A stretch of 64,000 nucleotides of DNA from CAYPAV01 sp964408805 (GCA_964408805.1 CAYPAV010000017.1:1-64000); one strand, 5' to 3'. Positions 16,296 through 25,432 are shown, numbered from the stretch's first letter. Made by a program: numbers and translations. The notes: generated by a model from the letters alone, not told the origin.

Positions 16296-17465
16296 CTAAA
16301 CTCCGAGCAGTTCGGTCATGGTTTGAAACATTTCGGCCTTGAGCTCCATGCCGATGCCGGGCGTTTCGTGAAGTTGGGCATAGCCGTCCTCGATCACGGC
16401 ATCGTCGGCGAAGCCGCCAAAGGGCTGAAAGACGCCAGGATAGGATTCCGAGCCGCCGAGCTGCAATCCGGCCGCCATGTTAAGGGCGAGCTGATGGCCG
16501 CCATGGGGGATCAGGCGGCGGGGCGACCAGCCGGCCTCGCGGACGATGTCGAGGAATTGCAGGTAATGCGTCAGGCCATAGGCGAGGGCGGGATCGATCT
16601 GGATCCAATCCCGGTCGGGCCGCATGCCGCCATAGCGGAGGAGGTTACGTCCGTCCTGTGCCGAGAACAGGTTTTCGCCCGTCGCAATAGCGCCGTCATA
16701 GGTCTCGGCAAGGGCGGCGTTGAGGGCGTAATCGAGCGGGTCGCCCGGCTCCTCGTACCAAAAGAGGTCGTAGTCGCGCACGGCTTCGCCAAAAGCGACC
16801 GCCGTCTCCAGGTCGAAGCGGCCGTTGGCGTCGACCGCGAGATTGGCTCCTTCTCCGACGATATCGAGTACTGCTTCGATCCGCGCCAGGTCGGCCGCAA
16901 GATCGGCCCCGCCGACCTTCATCTTGACCACCCGATAGCCGGCATCCTGGTAGCCGCGCATCTCGGCCTGAAGCTGCTCGCGTTCCTTGCCGGGGTAATA
17001 ATAGCCGCCGCCCGGATAGACGAGGACGCGCTCGTCGAACCCTCCGCCGTTGTAACGCTCGGAAAGGAGGCGCCAGAGCGGGGCCTCGGCGATTTTCGCG
17101 ACCGCGTCCCAGACCGCCATGTCGAGGGCGGCGACGGCGACGGCACGATCGCCGTGACCGCCCGGTTTCTCGTTCGTCATCAGCCGGTCCCAGACGCGGA
17201 AGGGGTCGAGATTGTCGCTGGTTTCATCCAGAAGGCTGTCGGGATCCGCCGCCTCGAGCCGCGGGATCACTCGTTCCCGCAAAATGCCCGATTGCGCATA
17301 GCGGCCGTTCGAGGAGAAACCGTAGCCGACGACCGGGGCGCCGTCGTGCATCACGTCTGTGATCACCGCGACGACACTGATCGTCATCTGCGAGAAATCG
17401 ATATAGGCGTTCCGAATCGCCGAGGCGAGCGGCGCCGAGGCTTCGCGAACCTCCACTATGCGCAT
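16296..17465 (-). CDS. tarD: D(-)-tartrate dehydratase-like enolase superfamily enzyme
   Basis: A 389-residue mandelate racemase/enolase superfamily member, equal in length to Bradyrhizobium D-tartrate dehydratase and, from memory, sharing long stretches with it (RNAYIDFSQM, NEKPGGHGDRAVAV, NLLRYGGMRPDRDW). Catalytic parts are visible: the KMK pair in VVKMKVGG, metal ligands in AVDANGRF, WYEEPGDP and ATGENLFS, and the acid/base histidine in IPHGGHQLALN. The reaction is D-tartrate to oxaloacetate plus water. A TctC-type binding protein precedes it and a hydroxyacid dehydrogenase follows. Confidence 0.85.
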   Translation of the reverse strand: MRIVEVREASAPLASAIRNAYIDFSQMTISVVAVITDVMHDGAPVVGYGFSSNGRYAQSGILRERVIPRLEAADPDSLLDETSDNLDPFRVWDRLMTNEKPGGHGDRAVAVAALDMAVWDAVAKIAEAPLWRLLSERYNGGGFDERVLVYPGGGYYYPGKEREQLQAEMRGYQDAGYRVVKMKVGGADLAADLARIEAVLDIVGEGANLAVDANGRFDLETAVAFGEAVRDYDLFWYEEPGDPLDYALNAALAETYDGAIATGENLFSAQDGRNLLRYGGMRPDRDWIQIDPALAYGLTHYLQFLDIVREAGWSPRRLIPHGGHQLALNMAAGLQLGGSESYPGVFQPFGGFADDAVIEDGYAQLHETPGIGMELKAEMFQTMTELLGV

Positions 17466-17490
17466 TTAGGAGTCTCCCTGGACCGGCGAG

Positions 17491-18432
17491 TTACTTGATG
17501 AGCCCGGCGGCCCGGGCGACCGGCAGATATTCGGCGTTTCGCGCCGCCAGAAACGCGGCGATCTCGTCCCGGCGAATATCCAGGGGCGCGAAACCGAGCG
17601 CTTCCTTTTGCCGGCGGAGTTCAGGATCGGCGCTGATCCGGCCGAATAGGTCGGAGACGAGTTCCTGAATTTCGACGGACGTCGATTTCGGGACCGCGAC
17701 GCCGCGATAGGCGCCGCCGAGAAAATCATAGCCGAGTTCCTTGAAGGTGGGCACGTCGGGAAAGTTCGGATGACGCTTTTCCATCGCGACCGCCAGCATC
17801 CGCACCTCGCCACCGTATTTCGCGCCGACGGTGGTGTAGCCCCAGGCCGCATCGACCTTCTCCCGCAGCAAGGCGGTGATCGACGCCGCCGTGCCCTTAT
17901 AGGCGATATAGGTCGAGCGTGCCTTCAGCCGGGTATCGAACCAAAGCTGGCCAAGATGGTTTGCAGTGCCCCGGCCCGATCCCGAAAAGGTCACCCGGCC
18001 CGGCTTTTCACCCATTAATTCGATCAGATCGGCGAGGGTCTCGATGCCGCTTTCGTCACGAACGATGATGGCGTGCGGCGTATAGTGGAAGATATGTGCG
18101 ATGGCGAGATCGTCGGTATGGTAGCGCGCACCGCGCAAGGGCTGCAGCAGGATATGCGGCAGGTTGATCCCGACGATGGTGTGACCGTTCGCCGGCATGG
18201 TGTTGATCCCGTTCCAGACAACGGCGCCGCCGCCGCCCGGCCGGTATTTGATGACCAGCTCCTGGCCCGAAAGGCGCTTGAAGACGGGCTGTTGGAGGCG
18301 GGCCGCGATTCCCGATTCACCGCCCGCGCCGAAGGGGATGACATAGGTAACCGGCTTGTCCGGAAACGCCATCGCGCGGAGCGGCAAGAGGGCGATCAAT
18401 ATCGCCAGGATGGAAAGTCGTTTCGCCATCAA
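17491..18432 (-). CDS. Tripartite tricarboxylate transporter substrate-binding protein (TctC/Bug)
   Basis: A 313-residue periplasmic binding protein. The signal peptide spans residues 1-22 (LSILAILIALLPLRAMA) and is followed by FPDKPVTYVIPFGAGG, the standard opening of Bug proteins. Typical fold segments are FSGSGRGTANHLGQLW and PDVPTFKELGYDF. The family binds di- and tricarboxylates; with tarD directly downstream, tartrate is the likely ligand. No TctA or TctB membrane subunit is adjacent, so it must use one encoded elsewhere. A second methionine is one codon in. Confidence 0.88.
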   Translation of the reverse strand: MMAKRLSILAILIALLPLRAMAFPDKPVTYVIPFGAGGESGIAARLQQPVFKRLSGQELVIKYRPGGGGAVVWNGINTMPANGHTIVGINLPHILLQPLRGARYHTDDLAIAHIFHYTPHAIIVRDESGIETLADLIELMGEKPGRVTFSGSGRGTANHLGQLWFDTRLKARSTYIAYKGTAASITALLREKVDAAWGYTTVGAKYGGEVRMLAVAMEKRHPNFPDVPTFKELGYDFLGGAYRGVAVPKSTSVEIQELVSDLFGRISADPELRRQKEALGFAPLDIRRDEIAAFLAARNAEYLPVARAAGLIK

Positions 18433-18524
18433 ATGCGGCTTTGAAAAACAGGATCATTGTTTCTTTGGGCGCCAACATAATCCAAGCGACCCCGGACTGC
18501 GAGACCCAACTGCGACGGGTGCGA

Positions 18525-19889
18525 TCAAGCGCGGATGTAGCTTTTCAGCACATCGTCGATGATCCGTTCCAGATCCTGGACGGTCCGGCAGACCTTGGCG
18601 ACATGGCAGAACGGGCGATAGCGGTCCATTTCCGAGTCGCCCGTCCCCCAGAAGGTCTCCGGTTCCGGGTTCAGCCAGATCACCGATTTCGAGCGGTCGT
18701 GCATCTTGCGGAACAGGTCTAGGCGCGGGTCGGTGTTGTTGGTGCGGCCGTCGCCCAGCATGATGATCGTCGTGCGCCGGTCGAGGGCCGTCTCGTAATC
18801 CTCGTCGAAATCGGCGAGCGATTGGCCGTAATCGGTCGGGCGGAATCCGATCCGCTCGAGAATTTCCACGATCGCCGACTCGACCTCGCGCTCCTCGATG
18901 ATCGAGCTGATCTCGACCAGATGATCGGAGAAGGCGAAGGCGCGCAGCATCGCGATGACCTCGTTCAGGGAATAGAGGAACATCAGCAGGAATCGCGCCG
19001 CCGCCGCCACCGAGCGCGAGACGTCGCAGATGACGACGATCCGCGGCCGTTCGATCTTGGTCTGCTTCCAGACGGTGTCGAAGGGAATGCCGTCATTGGC
19101 CATGTTTCGCCGCAGCGTGCGGCGGACATCGAGCACGCCACGGCGGGTGTGTTTGCGACGGCGATTGTATTTGGTCGCCAGTTTTTTTGCCATTTTCCGC
19201 ACCAGCCGCTGCATGCGGTCGAAATCGCGCTGTTCGACCGCCGAGAGCGGCGTTTCGGCGAGGAATTCCTGGCGCAACTGTTCGCCGGCCGGCCGCGCGT
19301 AGAGTTCGTATTGCCGGTCGATATATTGGCGTGCCTGCTCGAACAGGCGCTGGCGCGCTTCGGCGAGCTGTTCGCGGAGCCCTTCGCCGTCGCCGTCCTC
19401 GCCGGCGGCCTGGATCTGGGCGCGGATCGCGGCTTCCAGTTCGCGTAACCCCATCTGGTCGAGAATCCGGCGGACCAACAGGCCGCGCTGTGTAACGTAG
19501 CGAATCTGCGTGGCACCGACGGCGTTCGCCGCCCGCTCCATCATCTCCGCCAGACCTTCCATGTCGTTTTGTTGCAGCAGGTCGATCAGCGGCGTGTCGG
19601 CGAAATCCTGGAGATCGGCGTCGTCGAGATCGAACCCGTCGCCTTCGCCTTCACCCTCGCCCGAGCCTTTAAATTCCTCGCGGGCGAAGAACATTTCGAA
19701 ACAATCGTCGAACCGCACGACCTCGTCCGAGGATTTGGCGAGTGCCGAACACAGCGCGTCCTTCAACAGCGTGCGGTCCCCATAGCCGACGCTGTCGACC
19801 GTGATATGGGCGTCAATCGCCTCCGCCGGCGAGACCGGAATTTCGGCCGCCCGAAGGGCGCGGAAGAAATCCTCAAGGGTCTCCTGCAT
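18525..19889 (-). CDS. VWA domain protein, CoxE-like
   Basis: A 454-residue protein. An N-terminal helical part ends in an acidic, Gly/Glu-rich stretch (residues about 70-95), and a C-terminal von Willebrand A domain carries a complete MIDAS (DVSRS near residue 290, the Thr in RPTDYG, and the Asp in MLGDGRTNNTD). VWA proteins of this type pair with MoxR AAA+ ATPases to mature or remodel metalloenzyme complexes, as CoxE with CoxD. The start at 19889 overlaps the stop of the ATPase (TGATG), showing translational coupling; upstream in-frame sequence belongs to the ATPase gene. Confidence 0.88.
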   Translation of the reverse strand: MQETLEDFFRALRAAEIPVSPAEAIDAHITVDSVGYGDRTLLKDALCSALAKSSDEVVRFDDCFEMFFAREEFKGSGEGEGEGDGFDLDDADLQDFADTPLIDLLQQNDMEGLAEMMERAANAVGATQIRYVTQRGLLVRRILDQMGLRELEAAIRAQIQAAGEDGDGEGLREQLAEARQRLFEQARQYIDRQYELYARPAGEQLRQEFLAETPLSAVEQRDFDRMQRLVRKMAKKLATKYNRRRKHTRRGVLDVRRTLRRNMANDGIPFDTVWKQTKIERPRIVVICDVSRSVAAAARFLLMFLYSLNEVIAMLRAFAFSDHLVEISSIIEEREVESAIVEILERIGFRPTDYGQSLADFDEDYETALDRRTTIIMLGDGRTNNTDPRLDLFRKMHDRSKSVIWLNPEPETFWGTGDSEMDRYRPFCHVAKVCRTVQDLERIIDDVLKSYIRA

Positions 19890-20848
19890 CAGCCTTCCTG
19901 CGCCGCCTTTCGCGTCATCGTCGGCACACCGCGCGCCACCGCCTCGATATCCTGCTCGAATTTCAGCAGCACGTTCAGCGTATCGCGGACCATATCGGTC
20001 TCCAGCGAGTCCGCATGCATCAGCATAAGCACCCTGGCCCAGTCGATGGTCTCGGAGATCGACGGCAGCTTCTTCAAGTCTTCCGCCCGTAACATCTGGA
20101 CGAAGGCGACGAGCTGTTTCCTCAAGCGTTCCTCGATCTCGGGAACACGGGCGGCGACGATCCGCTGTTCCAGGCGGGCGTCCGGCAGCGGGATAAAGAG
20201 ATGGAGACAACGCCGCTTCAAGGCGTCCCCCATCTCGCGCATGTTGTTCGAGGTAAGGAAGACGAGAGGCGGCGTCTTTGCCTTCACGGTCCCGATCTCC
20301 GGGATCGAGACCTGAAATTCAGAAAGGACCTCGAGCAGGAAAGCCTCGAACTCCTCGTCCGACTTGTCGATCTCGTCGATCAGCAGGACGGCGCCGCCCT
20401 CCTCGCGGAGCGCCTTCAAGAGCGGCCGCGGCTCCAGGAATTCCTCCGAGAAAAATAGATCGCCGAAACCTTTCAGGCGCTCCATGGCGCCGTTCAGTCC
20501 CTGGGTGCCTTCGAGAACGTCGCCGACCTTGTCCTTCAGAATTTGCGTATAGAGAAGCTGCTTGCCGTATTTCCACTCGTAGAGCGCCTTCGCCTCGTCG
20601 AGCCCCTCGTAACACTGCATCCGGATCAGCGGGAGGCCGAGCCAAGCCGAGGTGGAGAGCGCCAGCTCCGTCTTGCCGACGCCGGCGGAGCCTTCGACCA
20701 GGATCGGCTTGTTGAGGTGGCGCGCCACGAAGACCGCGGTCGCGATCCGCTTGGAGGCGATGTATCCAACGGTGCCGAGGCCATCCACGATGTCCTCGAC
20801 CGAGGTGAGTTTCTCCGCGAGGATGCTCGGCGCGGCGGTATCGTTCAT
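19889..20848 (-). CDS. MoxR-family AAA+ ATPase
   Basis: A 319-residue ATPase. Walker A is VEGSAGVGKTELA (about residue 51), Walker B is GGAVLLIDEIDKSD, and sensor 1 is VFLTSNNMREMGDALKRRC. It is a chaperone-like ATPase that works with the VWA protein encoded immediately downstream. The start at 20848 overlaps the end of the acyl-CoA dehydrogenase by four bases (ATGA); the longer upstream frame reads through that gene and is rejected. The client is not known; the coupled dehydrogenase is a candidate. Confidence 0.9.
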   Translation of the reverse strand: MNDTAAPSILAEKLTSVEDIVDGLGTVGYIASKRIATAVFVARHLNKPILVEGSAGVGKTELALSTSAWLGLPLIRMQCYEGLDEAKALYEWKYGKQLLYTQILKDKVGDVLEGTQGLNGAMERLKGFGDLFFSEEFLEPRPLLKALREEGGAVLLIDEIDKSDEEFEAFLLEVLSEFQVSIPEIGTVKAKTPPLVFLTSNNMREMGDALKRRCLHLFIPLPDARLEQRIVAARVPEIEERLRKQLVAFVQMLRAEDLKKLPSISETIDWARVLMLMHADSLETDMVRDTLNVLLKFEQDIEAVARGVPTMTRKAAQEG

Positions 20849-22005
20849 ATTTCCTGATCCATTTCCGATTTGACGAGGGCCTCCGCCCTTTTTCGAGCGC
20901 GAATGCTTTGTACCGCGCCCGCGATTCCAATGGTCTTGATGATGTCGCGCGCCTCCGCCCGGAGCGCGGCCGAGGGCGACAGCGCGGTCCGATCGATAAA
21001 GGCCTCGATCCGGTCTTGCAAGGACTTGATCCAATCGCGATTGGCCCCGGAGATCGCCTCGATCTCCGGCGTGTGACCGTCCGGGTCCTCGTCTAGCAAT
21101 TCGGTGGCCCGGTAGGCGAGGGCCGAAAGTCCGTCGGGTGCCGCGGCGAGGCGGCCGAGTTCCGCCAGGGCTTCCTCGTCGAGTTCGCGCGACCCCACCT
21201 CATGGGCGAGGCGCCGGACCTGATGTCTGAGCGCACCCGCCTTGTTGGCGATGGCGATGATGTCCTCGGTTCGGCGCATCGGCAGCGAGATCGCGTTGAA
21301 GGCGTCGCCCTCGGGGCCGAGCAGGTTTTCACGCGGCACCCGCACATCCGTCAGGCGCAGTCCGCAATGCGGCGAGGGTTTCAGGTAATCGATCTCGACA
21401 CCTTCGGTGATCTCGATTCCGGGGCTGTCGCTGGGCACCATTAGGATCGAAAACTGCTTGCGGCCGTCCGCGACCCCGGTGATCGCCAGCAGCAGCACGA
21501 TATCGGCGATCGGACCGTTGGTGAGATAGGCCTTCTCCCCGTTGATGACGTAGTCGCCGCCGTCGAGGCGGGCTTCGGTCTTCAGATGTTTCGGGTGGGC
21601 GCCCGCCTTGGGTTCCGAGATTGCCAGGCAGGGCGTGATCTCGCCGGCCGCCAGCGCTGGAAGGTAGGCCTTCTTCTGCGCCTCGCTGCCGTGCCCCAGG
21701 ATATGGAGGCGGGCACTCAGCTGCCGGCCCATCCAGGAGGTGACGATGCCGAGATTTCCGCCTTCCGAGGCCAGCGCCTCGCCGGCCATCGCGATCGCGC
21801 GAAGGTCGCCGCCCCGGCCGCCGTGGGATTCCGGGATGCCAATCCCTGCGACGCCGGAGGTACCCAGCGCCCGCCATAATTCAGGCGGCGGCACATCCAG
21901 CGTGCGAAGATCGGTACGAGGGGCGATTTCGCGTTTCGCATAGTCGGCCGCTAGATCGCGGAGCCGTCGTCTCAGGGCCGCCATTCCGGCGATATCGTCA
22001 TTCAT
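20845..22005 (-). CDS. Acyl-CoA dehydrogenase family protein with atypical C-terminus
   Basis: A 386-residue flavoprotein. The N-terminal and middle domains are clear: GIGIPESHGGRGGDL, CLAISEPKAGAHPKHLKTEA and YVINGEKAYLTNGPIADIVL. The C-terminal helical domain lacks the usual Gly-rich RlyRDa-type segment and catalytic glutamate context, ending instead with SPSAALRAEARDIIKTIGIAGAVQSIRARK. It may therefore be a divergent or non-beta-oxidation member. It leads a three-gene coupled operon with the MoxR ATPase and VWA protein and is divergent from the deformylase gene. Confidence 0.82.
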   Translation of the reverse strand: MNDDIAGMAALRRRLRDLAADYAKREIAPRTDLRTLDVPPPELWRALGTSGVAGIGIPESHGGRGGDLRAIAMAGEALASEGGNLGIVTSWMGRQLSARLHILGHGSEAQKKAYLPALAAGEITPCLAISEPKAGAHPKHLKTEARLDGGDYVINGEKAYLTNGPIADIVLLLAITGVADGRKQFSILMVPSDSPGIEITEGVEIDYLKPSPHCGLRLTDVRVPRENLLGPEGDAFNAISLPMRRTEDIIAIANKAGALRHQVRRLAHEVGSRELDEEALAELGRLAAAPDGLSALAYRATELLDEDPDGHTPEIEAISGANRDWIKSLQDRIEAFIDRTALSPSAALRAEARDIIKTIGIAGAVQSIRARKRAEALVKSEMDQEI

Positions 22006-22067
22006 GAAAGACTACATAGATCAATGTCCGTTAAAGTCTTGATCCCGCGTGACGAGAGGGGGGCCTC

Positions 22068-22643
22068 ATGGCCATCCGCAAGATTGCCCGCATGGGCCAC
22101 GACGTATTGAACGGTGTTTCGGCGCCGATCAAAGATCCGACAGCACCCGAGATCGCGCGCCTGGCGGCGGATTTGATCGAAACCTGCGAGGATGTGGGCG
22201 GCAATGGAATCGCCGCCCCCCAAGTCTACGAGCCGGTTCGCATGTTCGCCTATCGGGTTCGTGAACTGGTCATGCCGAAGGGGGCCCGGATGGCCGAAAT
22301 TCCGTGGTCCGTGGCGATCAATCCGACGATCACGCCGCTGGACGAAGAGAAGAAACTTTATTGGGAGCGCTGCTTGTCTCTACCGGGACTCTATGGCCAG
22401 GTTCCGCGCTACACGAAGATCCGTTTCGAGGCGATCGGTCTCGACGGCGTGCCGTTTGCCTTCACCGCCCATCGTTTTCACGCCCGCCTTCTCCAGCACG
22501 AATACGATCATCTGGACGGCGTTCTCTATCCCATGCGGATGGAAGACATGTCGACTTTCGGCTTCGTCTCGGAGTTGGGGCCGGCCGCCTATCCCGATCT
22601 GCCGCGCGATCCGGCGGATTTCATCGATCCCGATTTCGACTGA
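22068..22643 (+). CDS. def: Peptide deformylase
   Basis: A 191-residue metalloenzyme that removes the N-formyl group from nascent proteins. All three motifs are present: GGNGIAAPQV (motif 1), ERCLSLPGL (motif 2 with the metal cysteine; Arg replaces the usual Gly) and QHEYDHLDG (HExDH). It is probably a second deformylase rather than the def-fmt copy, since fmt is not beside it. A GAGAGGGGGG ribosome site precedes the ATG. Confidence 0.9.
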   Translation: MAIRKIARMGHDVLNGVSAPIKDPTAPEIARLAADLIETCEDVGGNGIAAPQVYEPVRMFAYRVRELVMPKGARMAEIPWSVAINPTITPLDEEKKLYWERCLSLPGLYGQVPRYTKIRFEAIGLDGVPFAFTAHRFHARLLQHEYDHLDGVLYPMRMEDMSTFGFVSELGPAAYPDLPRDPADFIDPDFD

Positions 22644-22667
22644 CGGCTCGGCGACCGGCGCGAGCGC

Positions 22668-23732
22668 TCAAGCCTCGAGCCGCGCCACCAGTTTCTCGCC
22701 GAACGCCTTGGTGCCGAGTGGTCCGCCAAGATCTTGCGTCCGCGAGGCGGGATCGGCCAACTGGTCGTCGATCGCCTGGTCGAGACAGACCGCCGCTTCC
22801 TTCAAGTTTTCACGGTCTTCTCGCGCGGCGAGCCAATCCAGCATCATCGATACGGAAAGAACCATCGCCGTCGGATTGGCGACGTCCCTACCGGCGATAT
22901 CGGGTGCCGAGCCGTGGACGCTCTGCGCCATGACCTGATCGTCACCGGCATTGATCGTGCCGCCGAGGCCCAGCCCGCCGACCAACTCGTTGCCGAGATC
23001 GGAGAGAATGTCCCCGTACATATTGGTCAGACAGACAACGTCGAAGCGCTCCGGCGTGCGCACCATCAATGCCGTCATCGCATCGACGATCACATCGTCG
23101 ACCGCGACCTCCGGATAGTTTTTCCCGATATCGCGGACCGTCTGGTAGAAAAGGCCGTCGGTGACCTGCAGGACGTTCCGCTTGGTAACGATGGTGACCT
23201 TCTTGCGGCGCTGCATGGCGAGCTTGAATGCCGCATCGGCGATCCGTTCGGAAGCCCGCCGGGTGATCTTGCGGAGCGAAATCGCGACATCCTCGGTCAC
23301 CATCATCTCCCCCGAACCCCGATACATGTTGCGATCGGCGTAGAAACCTTCCGTGTTCTCCCGCGCGAAAACGAGATTCATGTTTTCCACGGTCGAGGGA
23401 ATGCCGGGTCGCGTCTTGGCGGGGCGGATATTGGCATAGAGATCGAGCTCTACCCGCAAGGTGCCGGAAGGGCTGCGACCGCCCTGTTCGACCGGCGGAT
23501 AGGCCATGTTGTGGACCGGACCGATAATGACGCCGTCGCTGTCGCGCGCGCGCTGGATCGAGGAATCGGGCATGGAATTGCCCTTGGTCTCGAGCGAGCG
23601 CAGACCGATCTCCTCTTCCTCCATTTCGATACCGAGATCGAAGCGCTTGTTCACGGCGGCAAGCGCCGCCGTCGCCACGGGAACGATTTCAAGTCCGATG
23701 CCGTCTCCCGGCATCACCAAGATCTTCATCAT
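22668..23732 (-). CDS. Isocitrate/isopropylmalate/tartrate dehydrogenase family protein
   Basis: A 354-residue beta-decarboxylating dehydrogenase. It begins MKILVMPGDGIGLEIVP; substrate-binding and catalytic parts are SGTLRVELDLYANIRPAK, ARENTEGFYADR and TKRNVLQVTDG. The metal site is NMYGDILSDLGNELVGGLG and the NAD pocket is HGSAPDIAGRDVANP. It should oxidise and decarboxylate a 2-hydroxy-3-carboxy acid; isopropylmalate, isocitrate and tartrate/malate are all possible. No leuCD is nearby, so leucine synthesis is not favoured. It converges with the deformylase gene. Confidence 0.85.
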   Translation of the reverse strand: MMKILVMPGDGIGLEIVPVATAALAAVNKRFDLGIEMEEEEIGLRSLETKGNSMPDSSIQRARDSDGVIIGPVHNMAYPPVEQGGRSPSGTLRVELDLYANIRPAKTRPGIPSTVENMNLVFARENTEGFYADRNMYRGSGEMMVTEDVAISLRKITRRASERIADAAFKLAMQRRKKVTIVTKRNVLQVTDGLFYQTVRDIGKNYPEVAVDDVIVDAMTALMVRTPERFDVVCLTNMYGDILSDLGNELVGGLGLGGTINAGDDQVMAQSVHGSAPDIAGRDVANPTAMVLSVSMMLDWLAAREDRENLKEAAVCLDQAIDDQLADPASRTQDLGGPLGTKAFGEKLVARLEA

Positions 23733-23795
23733 GTATCCTCAAACCATGTCTTCGGCGAATGACAAAAAAACTAGCGACGCTTGGTTTATTTTTGG

Positions 23796-24302
23796 TTAAC
23801 CGGCGACCACCCAAGACCCGTCATCGCCGCGGCAGAGGGTACGGCGGCCCGTTTGACGACCCTTCGGCGTATTTAAGGTCGCCTCCATGACCCGGCAGGT
23901 ACGGCCGTCCGGCGTCTTCGAAATCTCTCCGATCGGCGTGATGGTGCCGGTGGTTCCGCTCGCCGATCCTTGCCATTGGATGGTTTCGGTGCCGGGTCCT
24001 CCGGCGGCGCGCTGCACGGCCCGGTCGAAACGTCCTTCATCCTCCGGCCGGATGAAGGCGCCGAACTGCCAGCCGATCGCGGTGCCCACCACCGCGCCGG
24101 CCGCGATCGCCGTGGCACCGCCGCCGAGATGGGCGCCCGCGATGCCCCCGCCGACGAGGCCAAGGGCCGCCATCCGAACCTCGTCCGGATGCTCTTCGAT
24201 CCATTCATTGATCTTGTTCATGGTCTCGCAGCCCGAAAGAACCAACGCGGCGGCGACCACTGCTATTTTAGCGCCGTTCATGAACGTCGATTTGCGTTTC
24301 AT
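23796..24302 (-). CDS. Lipoprotein with glycine-zipper segment and surface-antigen-like C-terminus
   Basis: A 168-residue protein. Signal peptide and lipobox VVAAALVLSGC put the lipidated cysteine at about residue 24. A glycine-zipper stretch follows (LVGGGIAGAHLGGGATAIAAGAVVG, given here as positions about 50-75), then a C-terminal part with GTITPIGEISKTPDGRTCR and GRRTLCRGDDGSW. This order is typical of outer-membrane-associated glycine-zipper 2TM / RT0821-like surface proteins. An ATG seven codons downstream is an alternative start. Function is envelope-related but unknown. Confidence 0.72.
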   Translation of the reverse strand: MKRKSTFMNGAKIAVVAAALVLSGCETMNKINEWIEEHPDEVRMAALGLVGGGIAGAHLGGGATAIAAGAVVGTAIGWQFGAFIRPEDEGRFDRAVQRAAGGPGTETIQWQGSASGTTGTITPIGEISKTPDGRTCRVMEATLNTPKGRQTGRRTLCRGDDGSWVVAG

Positions 24303-24351
24303 CCCGTCATCATGAGGGAATTCGAAGCGGGAGACAACGGGCCGGTCGTCC

Positions 24352-25116
24352 CTACAAGCGCGCCATGATGAAGAGGCGACGGAACGGGAAGAGGGTCTTG
24401 CCGTCCGATTGCGGCGGGTAAGATTTGAGAACCTTTGCCCGGTATTCGTCTTCGAACTGGGTTCGCTCGGGCTCCGCCAGCGCATCGAGGAAGGGTTTGA
24501 GCGAGGTGCCCTTCACATAGTCCGGCACCGGATTTTCACCATCGAGAACCTGCACGTATTCGGTCTCCCAGATATCGAGCGATTGCGTCAGCGGCGTCAG
24601 GAGATCGTAATAGAATGCCGGTGGCTGCGTCGGCTCGCCTCGGATCAGATGTTCCAGCGCGGTTCGCCAGCGAGGTGTCTGGGCGATCTCCATATAGGCC
24701 TGATGAGAGGGGGCCGCGAAATTGCGCGGCATCTGGATCGCAAGCACGCCGTCGGGCCGAAGACGCCGAAGCAGGTTCGGCAGCACCGTTCCGTGATCGT
24801 CCACCCAGTGCAGCACGGCGTTGCTGTAGAGGAGATCGACCGGTTCCGGCGGCTCCCATCCGGCAAGGTCGCCTTCCCGCCAATCGATATCGGGGTCGGC
24901 CTCGCGCGCCTTTGCCAACATCTCGGGCGAGGTGTCGAGGCCCGTCAGCCTTGCCTCCGGCCAGCGCGCCTTCAGGGCAAGTGTTCCGCTGCCGGTGCCG
25001 CAGCCGAGATCGACGATGGAAGCGGGTGCCGCGTGCGGGATCTGCGCGATCAGGTCGAGGGCGGGTCGGAAACGATGGCCGCCGAAGGAGAGATATTGCT
25101 GAGGGTCCCAAGTCAT
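24352..25116 (-). CDS. tam: Trans-aconitate 2-methyltransferase
   Basis: A 254-residue SAM-dependent methyltransferase of the usual Tam length. It starts MTWDPQQYLSFGGHRFRPALDL, shown here as residues 1-22, with the SAM motif IVDLGCGTGSGTLAL. Then come LLYSNAVLHWVDDH and the long FAAPSHQAYMEIAQ region characteristic of Tam. It esterifies trans-aconitate, an inhibitor of the citric acid cycle. Its start overlaps the end of the luciferase-like remnant by four bases. Confidence 0.88.
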   Translation of the reverse strand: MTWDPQQYLSFGGHRFRPALDLIAQIPHAAPASIVDLGCGTGSGTLALKARWPEARLTGLDTSPEMLAKAREADPDIDWREGDLAGWEPPEPVDLLYSNAVLHWVDDHGTVLPNLLRRLRPDGVLAIQMPRNFAAPSHQAYMEIAQTPRWRTALEHLIRGEPTQPPAFYYDLLTPLTQSLDIWETEYVQVLDGENPVPDYVKGTSLKPFLDALAEPERTQFEDEYRAKVLKSYPPQSDGKTLFPFRRLFIMARL

Positions 25117-25391
25117 TCCGGCGTCTCCCGGTTTGCGAGACCGAAGGCCTCCGATAGCAATTCATAGGATCTAACACGAGCATCGAAATCGTAACAATTC
25201 GAGAGCACGACGAATTCCTCCACGTCATATTGATCTGCGAGCGCCAGGATGCGCGCCTTTACCGTCTCGGGCGTCCCATGGATCATGCGCTGACGGTTGG
25301 TTTCGGCGATCGCGTCTTGCGGCGTGCCGCCTTCGCGAACGGGCGATTGGTCGAGAACGCTAAGCCGGATATTCTTGTCTGGCGACGGCAT
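25113..25391 (-). pseudogene. LLM-class flavin oxidoreductase with the middle deleted
   Basis: The 92-residue frame starts like a bacterial-luciferase-like oxidoreductase (IRLSVLDQSPVREGG) and, after ETNRQ, jumps straight to the family's C-terminal end (MIHGTPETVKARI, then EEFVVLSNCYDFDARVRSYE). About 220-250 residues, including the flavin and substrate site, are missing while the frame is kept. A folded TIM barrel is impossible, so this is a remnant, though a short peptide could still be made. It is coupled to tam by ATGA. Confidence 0.75.
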
Positions 25392-25432
25392 CGGATGGGG
25401 CTCGCGGGACGAAGTGAGAGAGGCGCTGGCAT

